Shown here piece after piece: positions 1-9,282 of a stretch of DNA of 64,000 bases. The first letter of the stretch is position 1. Every line of letters begins with the position of its first letter. Under the pieces are notes generated by a model. The model ran no database searches. It saw only the letters and a list, made by a program, of their open reading frames with translations, and was not told where the DNA came from. A program made the translations under genes and the position numbers. The stretch is from Leptospirales bacterium (lineage in GTDB: Bacteria; Spirochaetota; Leptospiria; Leptospirales; Leptonemataceae): positions 372,001 through 436,000 of the forward strand of contig JAIBBN010000001.1 of assembly GCA_019694655.1 (NCBI GenBank), written 5' to 3'.

Positions 1-632
1 CCGATTCGCTTCCTTTTGCACAGGCCGCCATCCTGGCGGACGCCGTCTCCACGCCTTACCACGCGCTGAAATATGCCGGCGCACTGCAGGCGGGAGAGAC
101 GGCGGCCATCTTTGGCTGTGGCGGACTGGGCATTCATGGCGTGCTCATTGCCCGCGCTCTGGAGGCCCGCGTCATTGCCCTTGATGTGGACGCTGGCGCT
201 CTACAAAATGCCCGCGATGCCGGCGCTCATGAAACGATAGACCTGAATAGCAAAATCAATGCCGGTAAGATCCTGAAGCAAATGGGCGGCGTTGACGTCA
301 TCGCGGATTTTTCTGGATACTATAAAAATATAGAAGATTGTGTTCGATCCATGAATTCCGGCGGGCGAATGGTCATGGTCGGAATCGGACGCGGTCAGTT
401 GCACATTGGCGTTCCGGCCTCGCTCACCTTCAAGATGATTCAGATTTGTGGCTCCTACGGCTCCGATGCGCGGGCCCTGCCGGAGCTGATCCATCTGGTA
501 GAGCGCGGACAGCTGGATCTGTCGCGCTCCATAACAGCTCTGCATCCGCTGGAAGATGCGCAACTCTGCCTGGAACACCTCGAGGGAAAAGTAGGCAATC
601 CGATTCGCTTTGTACTGCAACCCTCGGCTTGA
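1..632 (+). CDS. Zinc-type alcohol dehydrogenase (MDR family), C-terminal part
   Basis: The reading frame is open from the first bases of the window (frame starting at base 3), so the N-terminus, with the catalytic zinc ligands, lies upstream. What is visible is the nucleotide-binding half of a medium-chain dehydrogenase/reductase: a Rossmann glycine motif GCGGLG followed about 20 residues later by the acidic end of the second strand (ALDVDAG), then a DFSG segment and a C-terminal GNPIRFVL tail. These enzymes oxidise alcohols or reduce aldehydes with NAD(P). The substrate cannot be told from this fragment. It ends in TGA 78 bases before the cyclase gene on the same strand. Confidence 0.85.
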   Translation, partial: DSLPFAQAAILADAVSTPYHALKYAGALQAGETAAIFGCGGLGIHGVLIARALEARVIALDVDAGALQNARDAGAHETIDLNSKINAGKILKQMGGVDVIADFSGYYKNIEDCVRSMNSGGRMVMVGIGRGQLHIGVPASLTFKMIQICGSYGSDARALPELIHLVERGQLDLSRSITALHPLEDAQLCLEHLEGKVGNPIRFVLQPSA

Positions 633-710
633 GCAGTTTTCGGCGCTCTGCGGGCGAACATTGGTTGTAATTTTAACTTGCATCCATGCTTGCGCGAGCG
701 GCCTTGAGTT

Positions 711-2540
711 GTGACTGCTGGCAAGCCAAAAGGCAGCGCCCTGGCCTGGCGAATTCTGGAATGGCTGTTGATCGCCGCCGCCTACATTGGCGGCGCCCAG
801 ATAGGCTTCAGGCTCGCCTTCCTGAATTCGCAGGTTTCGCCGGTCTGGCCGCCGGAGGGCATTGCCCTGGCCATCGTCCTGCTGCGCGGCCCGCGCGCCC
901 TTGTCGGCGTGGCGCTCGGCGCCATTCTGGCCAACTACCTGAACAATCCCCATCTGCCGACGGCGCTTTTGATTGGCGCCGGAAATACCGGAAGCGTCGC
1001 CCTGGCGGCTTTGATGGTCCGGCGACTGCTGGGAACGAAGAACCCATTTCGGCGTCGTCGTCATGTCATCGGGTTTATAACCATCGGTACTATGCCCGGC
1101 GCCGCGCTCAGCGCTCTGGTGGGCGTTGGCTCGCTGTACCTTTTTGGATTCGTCGATGCCCAGAAATTCTGGGGCGTCGCGCTTACCTGGTGGACCGGCG
1201 AAATGCAGGGGCTGGTGATTGTGGCCCCCTTCCTCTACGCCTTCAGCCGTCGGCCGGAGCTTGCACCGAATTTGCGCGGCCGTCTGGCACAGGCCGTGGA
1301 AGCGCTGGTGTTACTTGCGGCCTTGCTGGCCCTGAGCATTTTTGTATTTGTTGATCGATACCAACTTTCGTATTTGCCCATTCCCTTGATTCTCTGGGCT
1401 ACCTTCCGCTTCCGCCTGCATGGCGCGACGGCGGCGACCATCCTGCTTTCCGGCGTAGCGGCCTTTTATACTGTTAACGGCTACGGTCCCTTTGTGCGCA
1501 TTGATGGCGAGACGCTCAGCTTGAATACCTCGTTGCTGCTGCTGGAACTCTACCTCAGTTCGTTGACCGTGATGACCTTGCTGGTTTCGGCTACAGTCAA
1601 TGAGCGCGCTGAATCGCTGGACCGGCAGCGTCATCTGGCTGACAAGCTGCGCGCTCAGAACCGTTCTTTCTATCGCTTTGTACCCGCCGACTTTGTGCGC
1701 GTTCTTGGCCGGCGCAGCGCTCTGGATATCCAGCTGGGCGATACGCGCGAGGCCGATGTGGCCGTTCTGTTTTCAGATGTGCGCTCCTTTACCAGCATCA
1801 GCGAAAAGCTCAGTCCCAGAGAAAACATTGAACTGATCAACGCCTATCTGGCGCGCATGGCGCCGATTGTCGAGTCCCATGGCGGCTTCATCGACAAATT
1901 CATCGGCGATGCAATCATGGCCCTGTTTGTGGAGGGCGGCGGCGGCCAGAGCCCCGCCGATCGCGCCGTCGCCTCGGCGGTGGCAATGCGGCGGGCCTTG
2001 TTGCAGTTCAATGCATTGCGAAGTCGAAGCGGCGAGCTGCCCATTGAAGTGGGCATTGGCATCAGCAACGGACCGGTGATTCTTGGGACGGTAGGCGGAT
2101 TGGAACGTCTGGATACTACGGCGATCGGCGACACGGTCAACCTGGCTTCGCGACTGGAAAGCCTGACGGGGCGCTTTGGCTTGCCGCTGCTGGTTTCCGC
2201 TTCCACGGTCCAGAATTTGTCCGCGCCCGGCGCCTGGCAGATGCGACCGCTGGGCGTTGTTACGGTCAAAGGCAAGACACGACCGGTGGAAATCTATGAG
2301 GTCTTTGACGCCGATGATCCGGAGCAGGCGCAACGCAAAGTGCAGAGCGGCGATAACTTCTCGCAGGCATTTCCACTCTACGTTGGTCGGGAATTCAAGG
2401 CCGCCTTGCCGCTCTTTGAAGCCGCCGGACGCTCACTGCCGGAGCCATTGATCGATCAATACATTGAACGCTGCCGCCTTTACAAAGAGCAACCGCCGCC
2501 AGAGGACTGGAGCGGCGCCGAAGTATTGCGCGAAAAGTAG
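711..2540 (+). CDS. MASE1-domain class III adenylate cyclase
   Basis: A 609-residue membrane cyclase. The first ~300 residues are hydrophobic with about eight membrane spans and carry the MASE1 hallmark WPPEG (46-50). A linker of about 40 residues follows, then a class III cyclase domain (about 345-535). It shows the metal-binding Asp in FSDVRSFT (D356) and FIGDAIMA (D400), a Lys four residues before D400 as in adenylate rather than guanylate cyclases, and the transition-state Asn/Arg in GDTVNLASR. It should make cAMP in response to a signal sensed by the membrane part; the signal is unknown. The start is GTG. No ATG fits before the WPPEG segment. Confidence 0.9.
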   Translation: MTAGKPKGSALAWRILEWLLIAAAYIGGAQIGFRLAFLNSQVSPVWPPEGIALAIVLLRGPRALVGVALGAILANYLNNPHLPTALLIGAGNTGSVALAALMVRRLLGTKNPFRRRRHVIGFITIGTMPGAALSALVGVGSLYLFGFVDAQKFWGVALTWWTGEMQGLVIVAPFLYAFSRRPELAPNLRGRLAQAVEALVLLAALLALSIFVFVDRYQLSYLPIPLILWATFRFRLHGATAATILLSGVAAFYTVNGYGPFVRIDGETLSLNTSLLLLELYLSSLTVMTLLVSATVNERAESLDRQRHLADKLRAQNRSFYRFVPADFVRVLGRRSALDIQLGDTREADVAVLFSDVRSFTSISEKLSPRENIELINAYLARMAPIVESHGGFIDKFIGDAIMALFVEGGGGQSPADRAVASAVAMRRALLQFNALRSRSGELPIEVGIGISNGPVILGTVGGLERLDTTAIGDTVNLASRLESLTGRFGLPLLVSASTVQNLSAPGAWQMRPLGVVTVKGKTRPVEIYEVFDADDPEQAQRKVQSGDNFSQAFPLYVGREFKAALPLFEAAGRSLPEPLIDQYIERCRLYKEQPPPEDWSGAEVLREK

Positions 2541-2596
2541 CGCATTGTAGCACAAAAGCGTCTTGCATTGCCCTCCTGCCAGGGCTCATTCAGAGC

Positions 2597-4108
2597 ATGA
2601 TAGCTGCCGCACGTCGCCTTGCGCCAATCCTGATTGTTGCCTGCTTGCTATCGAACTGTCTGGCCGTCTGGGAACGCTACACCAGCGCCGATCTGGATCA
2701 GATCAAGAAGCGCGGCGCCTTGCGAGTAATCACTGCCTACAGCGCCAACAGCTATTTTATCTATCGCGGCGAACCGCTGGGCTATGAATACGAACTGCTG
2801 CGCATGCTGGCCGATGAACTGGGCGTCAAACTGGAGCTGATCGTTACAGACGATGTAGAAAACATTGTCTACATGTTGAACAGCGGTCGCGGCGATCTGG
2901 TCGCCGCCAATATTGCCGAGACGCGGGGCCGCGCCCGTCAGGTGCAGTTTACTGAACATCTCCTGACCACGCGTCAGGTGCTGGTGCAACGCAGTAGCGC
3001 TGGCCCAGCGGCGCCGCCGCCGGCCACGGGCGCTGCGCAGTCGCCCGCTGCCGTAGGCGGAATTGTCGGCTTGCCGCCCCTCGGCCTTGGAATCTTTGGC
3101 AGCGCCCCGCCGCTTGCGCCGATGCATGTTGGCGAGGCAGTGGATCTGATTGGGCGTACCGTTCATGTGCGCCGCCGTTCGGAGTTCGAATCGCGTCTGC
3201 GACACTTGAGCGACGAAATCGGCGGCGATATTCATCTGGCATACGTCGAAGGCACCGTATCAACGGAGGAGTTGATTCGTCGCGTCCACAAGGGCGAAAT
3301 CGAGCTAACCGTAGCCGATGAACCGACAGCGCTGATCAATCGCGCCTACTACAGCAACATCGACGTCGCCACGGCCATCAGCTTTCCCCAGCGCATCGCC
3401 TGGATTACTCCGCGTAGCAGTCCGGCGCTGCAGGCTCGCGTGAATGAATGGATCAAGAAGATCAAGGGCGACGGGCGGCTCGCTTCGCTCTATGCGCGTT
3501 ACTACCGCAATCCTCGCTTTTTTGCCGAACGTGTTGATAGCGAGTACTCGTCGACCTCGGGAGGCAAGCTCTCGATTTTTGATGATCGCATCAAGGCGGT
3601 GGCCGCCGACCTGCACTGGGACTGGCGCTTGCTGGCGGCGCTGGTCTACCAGGAATCGCGCTTCAATCCAAACGCCCGCTCCTGGGCTGGCGCCTCCGGT
3701 TTGATGCAACTGATGCCGGCCACGGCGCGCGCCCATGGCGTCTCCAACCTCGCTGACCCGGAGCAGAATCTGCGCGGCGGCGCCCGTTTTCTCAGAGTTC
3801 TGGAGCAGCGCTTTGAATTCATTCCCGAGAAAAAGGAACGATTGAAGTTTGTTCTCGCCTCCTACAATGCCGGGGCCGGCCACGTGGAAGACGCACAGTT
3901 GCTGGCGCGACAGTTTGGTCGCGATCCCAATCGCTGGGAACATCATGTAGACGAAATGATGCTGCGTCTGGCCGATCCGGCCTACTACAACAGTTACGGT
4001 CTGCGCAGCGGCTACTGCCGCGGCGAGGAGCCCTACAACTACGTACGCGAGATTCTCGACCGCTATGAGCAATATCGCAAACTCATTCCAGAGCGCGATT
4101 CAGGCTGA
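2597..4108 (+). CDS. mltF: MltF-like lytic murein transglycosylase (lipoprotein)
   Basis: 503 residues. A short signal peptide has two candidate lipidation cysteines, C16 (IVAC) and C21 (LSNC). Residues ~35-310 form a family-3 solute-binding-like domain (starts KKRGALRVIT), and ~330-480 an SLT lysozyme-like domain with the catalytic Glu in YQESRFNP (E353) and the ASGLMQLMPATA motif. This domain order is that of MltF, which cleaves peptidoglycan glycan strands from the outer membrane and releases anhydro-muropeptides. An Ala/Pro/Gly-rich insertion (about 132-175) splits the binding domain and is unusual. The gene starts 56 bases after the cyclase gene and faces the next gene tail to tail. Confidence 0.88.
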   Translation: MIAAARRLAPILIVACLLSNCLAVWERYTSADLDQIKKRGALRVITAYSANSYFIYRGEPLGYEYELLRMLADELGVKLELIVTDDVENIVYMLNSGRGDLVAANIAETRGRARQVQFTEHLLTTRQVLVQRSSAGPAAPPPATGAAQSPAAVGGIVGLPPLGLGIFGSAPPLAPMHVGEAVDLIGRTVHVRRRSEFESRLRHLSDEIGGDIHLAYVEGTVSTEELIRRVHKGEIELTVADEPTALINRAYYSNIDVATAISFPQRIAWITPRSSPALQARVNEWIKKIKGDGRLASLYARYYRNPRFFAERVDSEYSSTSGGKLSIFDDRIKAVAADLHWDWRLLAALVYQESRFNPNARSWAGASGLMQLMPATARAHGVSNLADPEQNLRGGARFLRVLEQRFEFIPEKKERLKFVLASYNAGAGHVEDAQLLARQFGRDPNRWEHHVDEMMLRLADPAYYNSYGLRSGYCRGEEPYNYVREILDRYEQYRKLIPERDSG

Positions 4109-4117
4109 AGCTGCGCC

Positions 4118-5020
4118 TCAAGCGGGCTTCTTCTTACGCGGGCTCGGCGCGCGAGCTTTTTCGATTTTCCTTTCCACGCTGCGCACCAGTTCCTTGCCGT
4201 CCTGTTCTACGCGGCGCGCAAGGTCAGCACGTTCGCCGCGATAGATTTCAAAGCAAAGGGCCCAGAGGGTTCCGCCCACAGCGCCAGCTACCACGCTCCA
4301 GACAAAGCCCAGATAGAGCGTCGCGGTTAGAAAGACCTGGTCCAGCGAAAAGGGATCCAGCCAGAGCACTGTTGCCAGCGGTAGCCAGCCCAGTCCCAGC
4401 GCCGCCATGCCCATCAAGATGAAGGCCAGGGTCTTCAGCGTTCGCCCGCTGGTCAGCAAGTAGGATTGTTTCAGTGCAGCGCGAAGGTTGAGGCGTTCTT
4501 CCAGAATATAAGCCGGCGCAAATACCATCCGCGCCAGCAGCCACAGAAAAAGCGCAAAACCCAGGGCCAGGCGCAGCTGCATAATCGCGCCCTTGAGCGC
4601 TGGCAGATCCTCCCAGTCCAATGCCGCCTGAAACAATGTGAGGTAGGTAAGGTAGTAGCAGAAGACCCATAGCAGCAGCCAGAGATAGGCGCGCCAGCCG
4701 AAGATCGTCAGACGCAGCCGAAAGCGTTCGTGCCGCGCCAGCTGAAGAAACATCCGCGCCAGAAGGCCAAGGGCCAGCGCCGTTACCGGCAGCGCCAGCA
4801 GGGTCAAGAGCACCTCCTGCGAATAGCGTTCGTACGCCAGTTGCAGAGTTGCCTGCAGGCTCAGAAAATAGGCGCCTGCTACCACGAGACCCATGGCCGC
4901 CGCGGCGCTCAGGGCGTAGCCAGAGTTGCCCAGCAAGATACGCCACGCCTCAATTACATAGTTGAAGAGAACGCGCGGCGGCAGCGGGAAACTCTCCAGA
5001 TGAAATCGCCAGGAGCGCAT
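4118..5020 (-). CDS. Polytopic membrane protein of unknown function
   Basis: 300 residues with about six hydrophobic membrane-spanning stretches and a strongly basic cytoplasmic tail ending in a cluster of Lys/Pro (RKKKPA). I recognise no catalytic motif. A segment after the fourth span (LRAALKQSYLLTSGR) resembles the amphipathic turn seen in several DUF-type bacterial membrane proteins, which is not enough to assign a family. It sits alone on the minus strand between mltF-like and lgt-like genes, with 9 bases to the former, so it is transcribed toward it. Function not inferred. Confidence 0.7.
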   Translation of the reverse strand: MRSWRFHLESFPLPPRVLFNYVIEAWRILLGNSGYALSAAAAMGLVVAGAYFLSLQATLQLAYERYSQEVLLTLLALPVTALALGLLARMFLQLARHERFRLRLTIFGWRAYLWLLLWVFCYYLTYLTLFQAALDWEDLPALKGAIMQLRLALGFALFLWLLARMVFAPAYILEERLNLRAALKQSYLLTSGRTLKTLAFILMGMAALGLGWLPLATVLWLDPFSLDQVFLTATLYLGFVWSVVAGAVGGTLWALCFEIYRGERADLARRVEQDGKELVRSVERKIEKARAPSPRKKKPA

Positions 5021-5105
5021 CGGAGAATCAGGCGCTGCCAGTCGGGAGCCGTCAATCGGATTGCGCAGGGCATGTGGCCTTAGCCTGTTGCCAGGCGGAG
5101 GCCAG

Positions 5106-5906
5106 ATGGAGCAAAGCGTAGCTCATTTTCCGGTGATGCTGGGCCTGGGCCCGTTGCGCGTTCATCCGCACTTCCTCTTTGAGATGCTGGCCTATCTGCT
5201 GGGCTTTCGCTACTACCTGAGCCTGCGTCGTAAGACTGTGGATGCGGTTGATCCGCAGGTGCGGCTCTGGACTCTGGTGGGCGCCGCATCGGGCGCACTA
5301 CTGGGTTCGCGCCTGCTGGCGGCGCTTGAGCATCTGGATTGGTTCTCTTTTTCCTGGCATTCGCTGTGGCTGTTGTACTCCACCAAGACCATCGTCGGCG
5401 GATTGCTGGGGGGCTGGATCGGCGTCGAACTCTGCAAGCGCTGGATTGGCGAGCGGCGTTCAACTGGAGATATCTACGTGCGGCCGCTGATAGCGGCGAT
5501 AGCCATCGGTCGCGTGGGATGCTTTCTGACTGGCGTAAGCGATGCCACAACTGGCCTGCCAACCGATTCGATCTTTGGCCTTGATCAAGGCGACGGCCTG
5601 CGCCGTCATCCGGCGGCGCTTTATGAAATCCTGTTTTTGGCCGCGCTCTGGCTGTGCTTTGTTGCTCTGGAGCATCCATCGATCGGCAACATCGCCGACG
5701 CCTGGCCTGCTGGCCGTCGCTTCCAGTACTTTCTGTTCGCCTATCTCAGCTTTCGATTGCTGATCGATTTCTTGAAGCCGCGTTATGAGCTTGCTCTGGG
5801 TCTGAGCGCCATTCAATGGGCGTCGCTGGCCGGGCTGCTTTACTATTCTGGCTTCTGGCTTGCTCGAAGTTTGCAGCCGCCAACTGGTAAATTAACCCAA
5901 AACTAA
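5106..5906 (+). CDS. Prolipoprotein diacylglyceryl transferase-like membrane protein (Lgt family)
   Basis: 266 residues from the ATG at 5106, chosen because a purine-rich ribosome-binding site (GGCGGAGG) precedes it; the frame is open upstream to a TTG at 5061. Lgt-type features are seen: an early HPHFLFEML span, KTIVGGLLGG (Lgt has a similar GGxxGG segment), IGRVGCFLTG and RRHPAALYE. Lgt adds diacylglycerol to the lipobox cysteine of prolipoproteins. The usual strictly conserved Lgt signature is only partly kept (IGRVGCFLTGVSDATTG instead of the usual glycine-arginine-asparagine pattern), so this may be a divergent paralogue with another lipid or sugar substrate. The many lipoproteins in this window would need an Lgt. 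Confidence 0.7.
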   Translation: MEQSVAHFPVMLGLGPLRVHPHFLFEMLAYLLGFRYYLSLRRKTVDAVDPQVRLWTLVGAASGALLGSRLLAALEHLDWFSFSWHSLWLLYSTKTIVGGLLGGWIGVELCKRWIGERRSTGDIYVRPLIAAIAIGRVGCFLTGVSDATTGLPTDSIFGLDQGDGLRRHPAALYEILFLAALWLCFVALEHPSIGNIADAWPAGRRFQYFLFAYLSFRLLIDFLKPRYELALGLSAIQWASLAGLLYYSGFWLARSLQPPTGKLTQN

Positions 5907-5995
5907 CCTTTTCACTTTGCAAACTGCTTCATGGCGCGGAGGGCGCTTGCGTCTTATGACTGCAGAGATCCGCGTTCCGGCGCCGGGGAGTGTTG

Positions 5996-8728
5996 ATGTT
6001 TGAGCTGTGGGAAGGAGCTGCCAGGAGCAGGCAGCGCAAGAGCATTGTATTTGCTGTAACGAGCCTCGCTGTGGGCGCCCTGGTCGCTTGCAGCTCGCCT
6101 GAGGGCGGCGCCGATCGCTTGCTTTTTGGCGCCACCATTACCGACAACATCTCGCCTGCCGTCAGTTGCGCCTCGGAGATTGCCGTTACGCCGACGATGG
6201 TTGATTTAATTGAGGACGGCGACGTCAATCGCTCCTACAATACGGTTGATCCCTACTTTACTGACGCCGATACCGACGGCGGCGTGGCCTGGGGCCTGCG
6301 CTCCTCCGAATTTTGTATTTATCCGATGCTGGCCTTCACCGGCACGGTGACTGTTCCAATCAGCACCAATGGCAGCCTGGCCGGCCGAACAAGTATTGCC
6401 TCAACCTTTCCCGTTGCCTCCAATCCGCTGCCCGCCTCTTTGAGTTTCACCGGCGACGGCGTGACTGGCCACGGCACGGCTGCGCGGCAGTGTTTTCGCG
6501 TTACACGCGTGGACGACGGCATTCGCAATCCGGTAGAGTCGGCGCTGGTTGTCTCGCTGGGGGCGATCACCAGCGGCGATGACAATGCCGTCTATACCGG
6601 CAAAAATCCCTGTGATGTGAATATTTCGATGGAAGACGACGAGGGCCCCGGCGTCCGCGTTTCCAACATTTCACGCATCATGGAAGAACCGGGCGGAACT
6701 GGCTTTTCTAACGCCAGCTTTTCGGTGCGGCTGCGCACGGCGCCCACATCCAATGTAACCATTCCGATCAACGATATCTACGATGCTACCAATGCCGGCC
6801 ATCGCGAGGGAACAGCGGGTCCAGCGTCCCTGACCTTCACCAATGCCAATTTTGCAACGCCACAAGCCGTAACCATCAATTCCGCGGATGACCTGGAGGT
6901 GGACGGCACCAAAACCTATACAGTTGAAGTACAAACGACCAGCAGCGCCGACTCCCAGTACAACGGCATCAAGCCGCGCAATGTGGTAGTAATCAATAAT
7001 GACAAGAGCGTCCCCGGCTACACCTACACGCTGTGGGATACAAGCACCGGCAATGCCACGGGCAGCGTCACCGGCTTTGCCACCGACGAGCAGAATAACT
7101 TTGGAACCAACTACAGCAGCTTCCGTATCAAGTTGCGCAGCAAGCCATCGTCCAACGTGACGCTGAACTTTGCCACCTCGAAGGCAAGCGTCAGCACCAT
7201 TCAAACGCCGACGCTGACCTTTACGCCCTCGAACTGGAATGTCGACCAGTGGGTGTTGGTCAACGGCAAGTCGGACAGCGCCAACGGCGGTAATCAGGAC
7301 TATGACGTCAGTTTCACCGTGACCACCACCGATCCCACCTACACGGTAGAGGCGCGGCCCTCTTTCCGCATACGCTCCTGCGACAATGACGTGGCTAACC
7401 TGATTCAGCCCTGTAACTTCTCCGGTTCGCCGATGGGCACGGCTGGCGAGCGGCTGAGCGGAGCTGAGCCTTCAGCGACCAACTATATCTGGCTGATTAC
7501 ACAGGCCAGTCCGGGATCGGCAGTTACTGTGCCGCTGAGCAGCACAGATACCACCGAGGGTACTGTTCCGGCCAGCGTGACGATTGATAGCTCGAACTAC
7601 AATACGATGGGCGCCAACGCCAACCGCATCGCCCTCACGCACGTTGACGATACGCTGCTTGATGGCCCGGTAAACTGGACAGTGACCACTGGACTTTCCG
7701 GCGGCGGCCTCAGTTTTGATCCGCTCGATGTTTTTGCAACGACCACCGACAACGAACAGTACTACTATATCGATGTCTCCGGCAGCACTAACGAAAGCGA
7801 CACGGTCACGGCTACCATTTCCATCTGCCTGGGCGCTACCAACGCCGACAACGTGCAGATCAATGCGGCCTGCAGCGGCGATGAGTGCGGCTCGGTATCG
7901 CCGGCCAACGTGACCTTTACGCCGGGTCAGGTGATCACTGCCGGTACGCCCAGCAATGCGGCCTGTGCCAGCGATCCCAATCGCCTGACCTTCACCGTGC
8001 ATGGCGCCGATGATGCCTTTGCCGACGGCACGCAGACTTTTACTGTGAATCTTTCTTTGACCACGACAGATTCGACTTACAGCGGACATCCGCCGTCTAA
8101 CCAGACAATCAGCAATGCCGATAACGAAAGTCCAGGCAAGGCGGTCTTTGTGCCCGGCATTTCCTTTGTGGGCGAGATGACTGCCGCCGGCGTTGGCGGG
8201 GCCGATAACTACTGCACCACCAACAAGCCCGCGTATGCTCCGGCTGGAACCTACAAGGCGCTGATTGTCAGCGATAGCGCTACCAACCGACGGATGGCCA
8301 CCACCACCGGTACGGACGCCACCGGTCAGGTAGGCTGGGTGCTGACGCCCAACTATTACTACTACCGATGCACCGGCTCAGGAACCAGTTGTGATGATGA
8401 GCACCAGCACTTGTTCATCGCCAATTCAGCTGGACTGATCCCCTTCCCAATGAGCCGTGATTTTACCGGTAATGCTGCCGATCAATTCTGGACTGGCATG
8501 AATGTCAACATGACCGCCGCCACGCAGACGATGACGCCGGCCAAGGTTGACGTCTCCGATCCAGACTACCGCGACAATTGTGCTGGCTGGACCTACCAGA
8601 ACGGGCCAACCAATCCCTTCCCGGCCTACTACGGCCAGACCTGGCAGAGTGACGGCTCCTCAGGTGTGAACAGCAATACTAATGTTGCCTGTACCACTTC
8701 TCGGAAGTTGATCTGCGTGCAACAGTAA
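5996..8728 (+). CDS. Large surface lipoprotein with Calx-beta-like repeats and C-terminal DUF1554 domain
   Basis: 910 residues from the ATG at 5996, preceded by GGGGAG; an in-frame GTG lies 6 bases upstream. The signal peptide ends in LVAC (C32), a lipobox. The body has several repeats of the pattern Thr-Phe-Thr-Pro ... VDGTKTYTV ... NNDxS, which look like Calx-beta/cadherin-like beta-sandwich repeats (about four or five copies between 120 and 700). The last ~190 residues, from FVPGISFVGEM to the end, carry DUF1554 features: conserved Cys, a QFWTGM stretch and a C-terminal KLICVQQ. DUF1554 is typical of leptospiral lipoproteins. A role as a surface adhesin or binding protein is inferred. A stem-loop follows the stop codon directly. 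Confidence 0.85.
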   Translation: MFELWEGAARSRQRKSIVFAVTSLAVGALVACSSPEGGADRLLFGATITDNISPAVSCASEIAVTPTMVDLIEDGDVNRSYNTVDPYFTDADTDGGVAWGLRSSEFCIYPMLAFTGTVTVPISTNGSLAGRTSIASTFPVASNPLPASLSFTGDGVTGHGTAARQCFRVTRVDDGIRNPVESALVVSLGAITSGDDNAVYTGKNPCDVNISMEDDEGPGVRVSNISRIMEEPGGTGFSNASFSVRLRTAPTSNVTIPINDIYDATNAGHREGTAGPASLTFTNANFATPQAVTINSADDLEVDGTKTYTVEVQTTSSADSQYNGIKPRNVVVINNDKSVPGYTYTLWDTSTGNATGSVTGFATDEQNNFGTNYSSFRIKLRSKPSSNVTLNFATSKASVSTIQTPTLTFTPSNWNVDQWVLVNGKSDSANGGNQDYDVSFTVTTTDPTYTVEARPSFRIRSCDNDVANLIQPCNFSGSPMGTAGERLSGAEPSATNYIWLITQASPGSAVTVPLSSTDTTEGTVPASVTIDSSNYNTMGANANRIALTHVDDTLLDGPVNWTVTTGLSGGGLSFDPLDVFATTTDNEQYYYIDVSGSTNESDTVTATISICLGATNADNVQINAACSGDECGSVSPANVTFTPGQVITAGTPSNAACASDPNRLTFTVHGADDAFADGTQTFTVNLSLTTTDSTYSGHPPSNQTISNADNESPGKAVFVPGISFVGEMTAAGVGGADNYCTTNKPAYAPAGTYKALIVSDSATNRRMATTTGTDATGQVGWVLTPNYYYYRCTGSGTSCDDEHQHLFIANSAGLIPFPMSRDFTGNAADQFWTGMNVNMTAATQTMTPAKVDVSDPDYRDNCAGWTYQNGPTNPFPAYYGQTWQSDGSSGVNSNTNVACTTSRKLICVQQ

Positions 8729-8753
8729 GCGGCGGCCGCTGAGGGCCGTCCGC
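8729..8753 (+). terminator. Stem-loop directly after the DUF1554 lipoprotein gene
   Basis: The 9-base arm 8729-8737 pairs with 8744-8753 if one T (8749) is bulged, leaving a 6-base loop. It begins on the base after the TAA stop. Only two T residues follow, so it is either a weak intrinsic terminator or an mRNA 3'-end stabiliser. Confidence 0.4.
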
Positions 8754-8796
8754 TTGCACTTGACGCTCAGAGCGCCGACAATGCAGCTAGGCGCCG

Positions 8797-9261
8797 ATGA
8801 ACCTGAGGCGCATGGTGCTGATAGCGGCGATAGCCGCAGCGGCTTTGATAGCCTTGCTTCTGTTTGGGCCGCTGGCGGCGTACTGGACTGCTTTGCAGAT
8901 CAGCCGTCAACAGTATGCCCATCTCGACGATCTGTCCCAGCCAGCGCCTCCTCCTCCTCTGGATCGTCTGCCGCTGGGCGAAACGCTGCGCATTCCCCTG
9001 GCTGACGGCGCCCACGCCATTCAAACCCAGGTGCAGCTGGGCTATGCTCCCAACGCGCCGGCATTCAAGGCCGAGTTACAAAGGCGCATCCCGCAGATGC
9101 GCAACATCATTGTGCTGATCATAAGCAGTAAACGAGTGGAGCAGGTCCAGGGCGTCGAACAGCGTCTAGAGTTGCAGACCGAAATCAAAGCCAGCCTGAA
9201 TCATATCCTTGAGCGCGGCCAGATTGAGGATGTCTGGCTACAGAATTTTCTCATGTTGTAG
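8797..9261 (+). CDS. fliL: FliL-like flagellar basal body-associated protein
   Basis: 154 residues: one N-terminal membrane span (about 7-29), a Pro-rich linker (SQPAPPPPLD), then a periplasmic domain. Its end matches FliL: an R-x-x-I-x-x-I-I-S-S-K stretch, a helix (LQTEIKASLNHIL) and the closing IEDVWLQNFL strand. FliL surrounds the stator units of the flagellar motor and affects torque, which fits a spirochaete with periplasmic flagella. It is not next to other flagellar genes here, so it may be a second copy outside the main flagellar operon. Starts at ATG 8797, 68 bases after the lipoprotein stop. Confidence 0.75.
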   Translation: MNLRRMVLIAAIAAAALIALLLFGPLAAYWTALQISRQQYAHLDDLSQPAPPPPLDRLPLGETLRIPLADGAHAIQTQVQLGYAPNAPAFKAELQRRIPQMRNIIVLIISSKRVEQVQGVEQRLELQTEIKASLNHILERGQIEDVWLQNFLML

Positions 9262-9282
9262 ATCCGTTGGCGGAGCGAATCG

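Noticed and set aside
201-1064. 287-residue minus-strand frame opposite the dehydrogenase and the cyclase
   Set aside because: Antisense shadow across two well-supported plus-strand genes, with no motif.
3180-3200. GTTCGAATC resembling a tRNA T-arm
   Set aside because: Lies inside the mltF-like coding sequence with no acceptor or anticodon arm around it.
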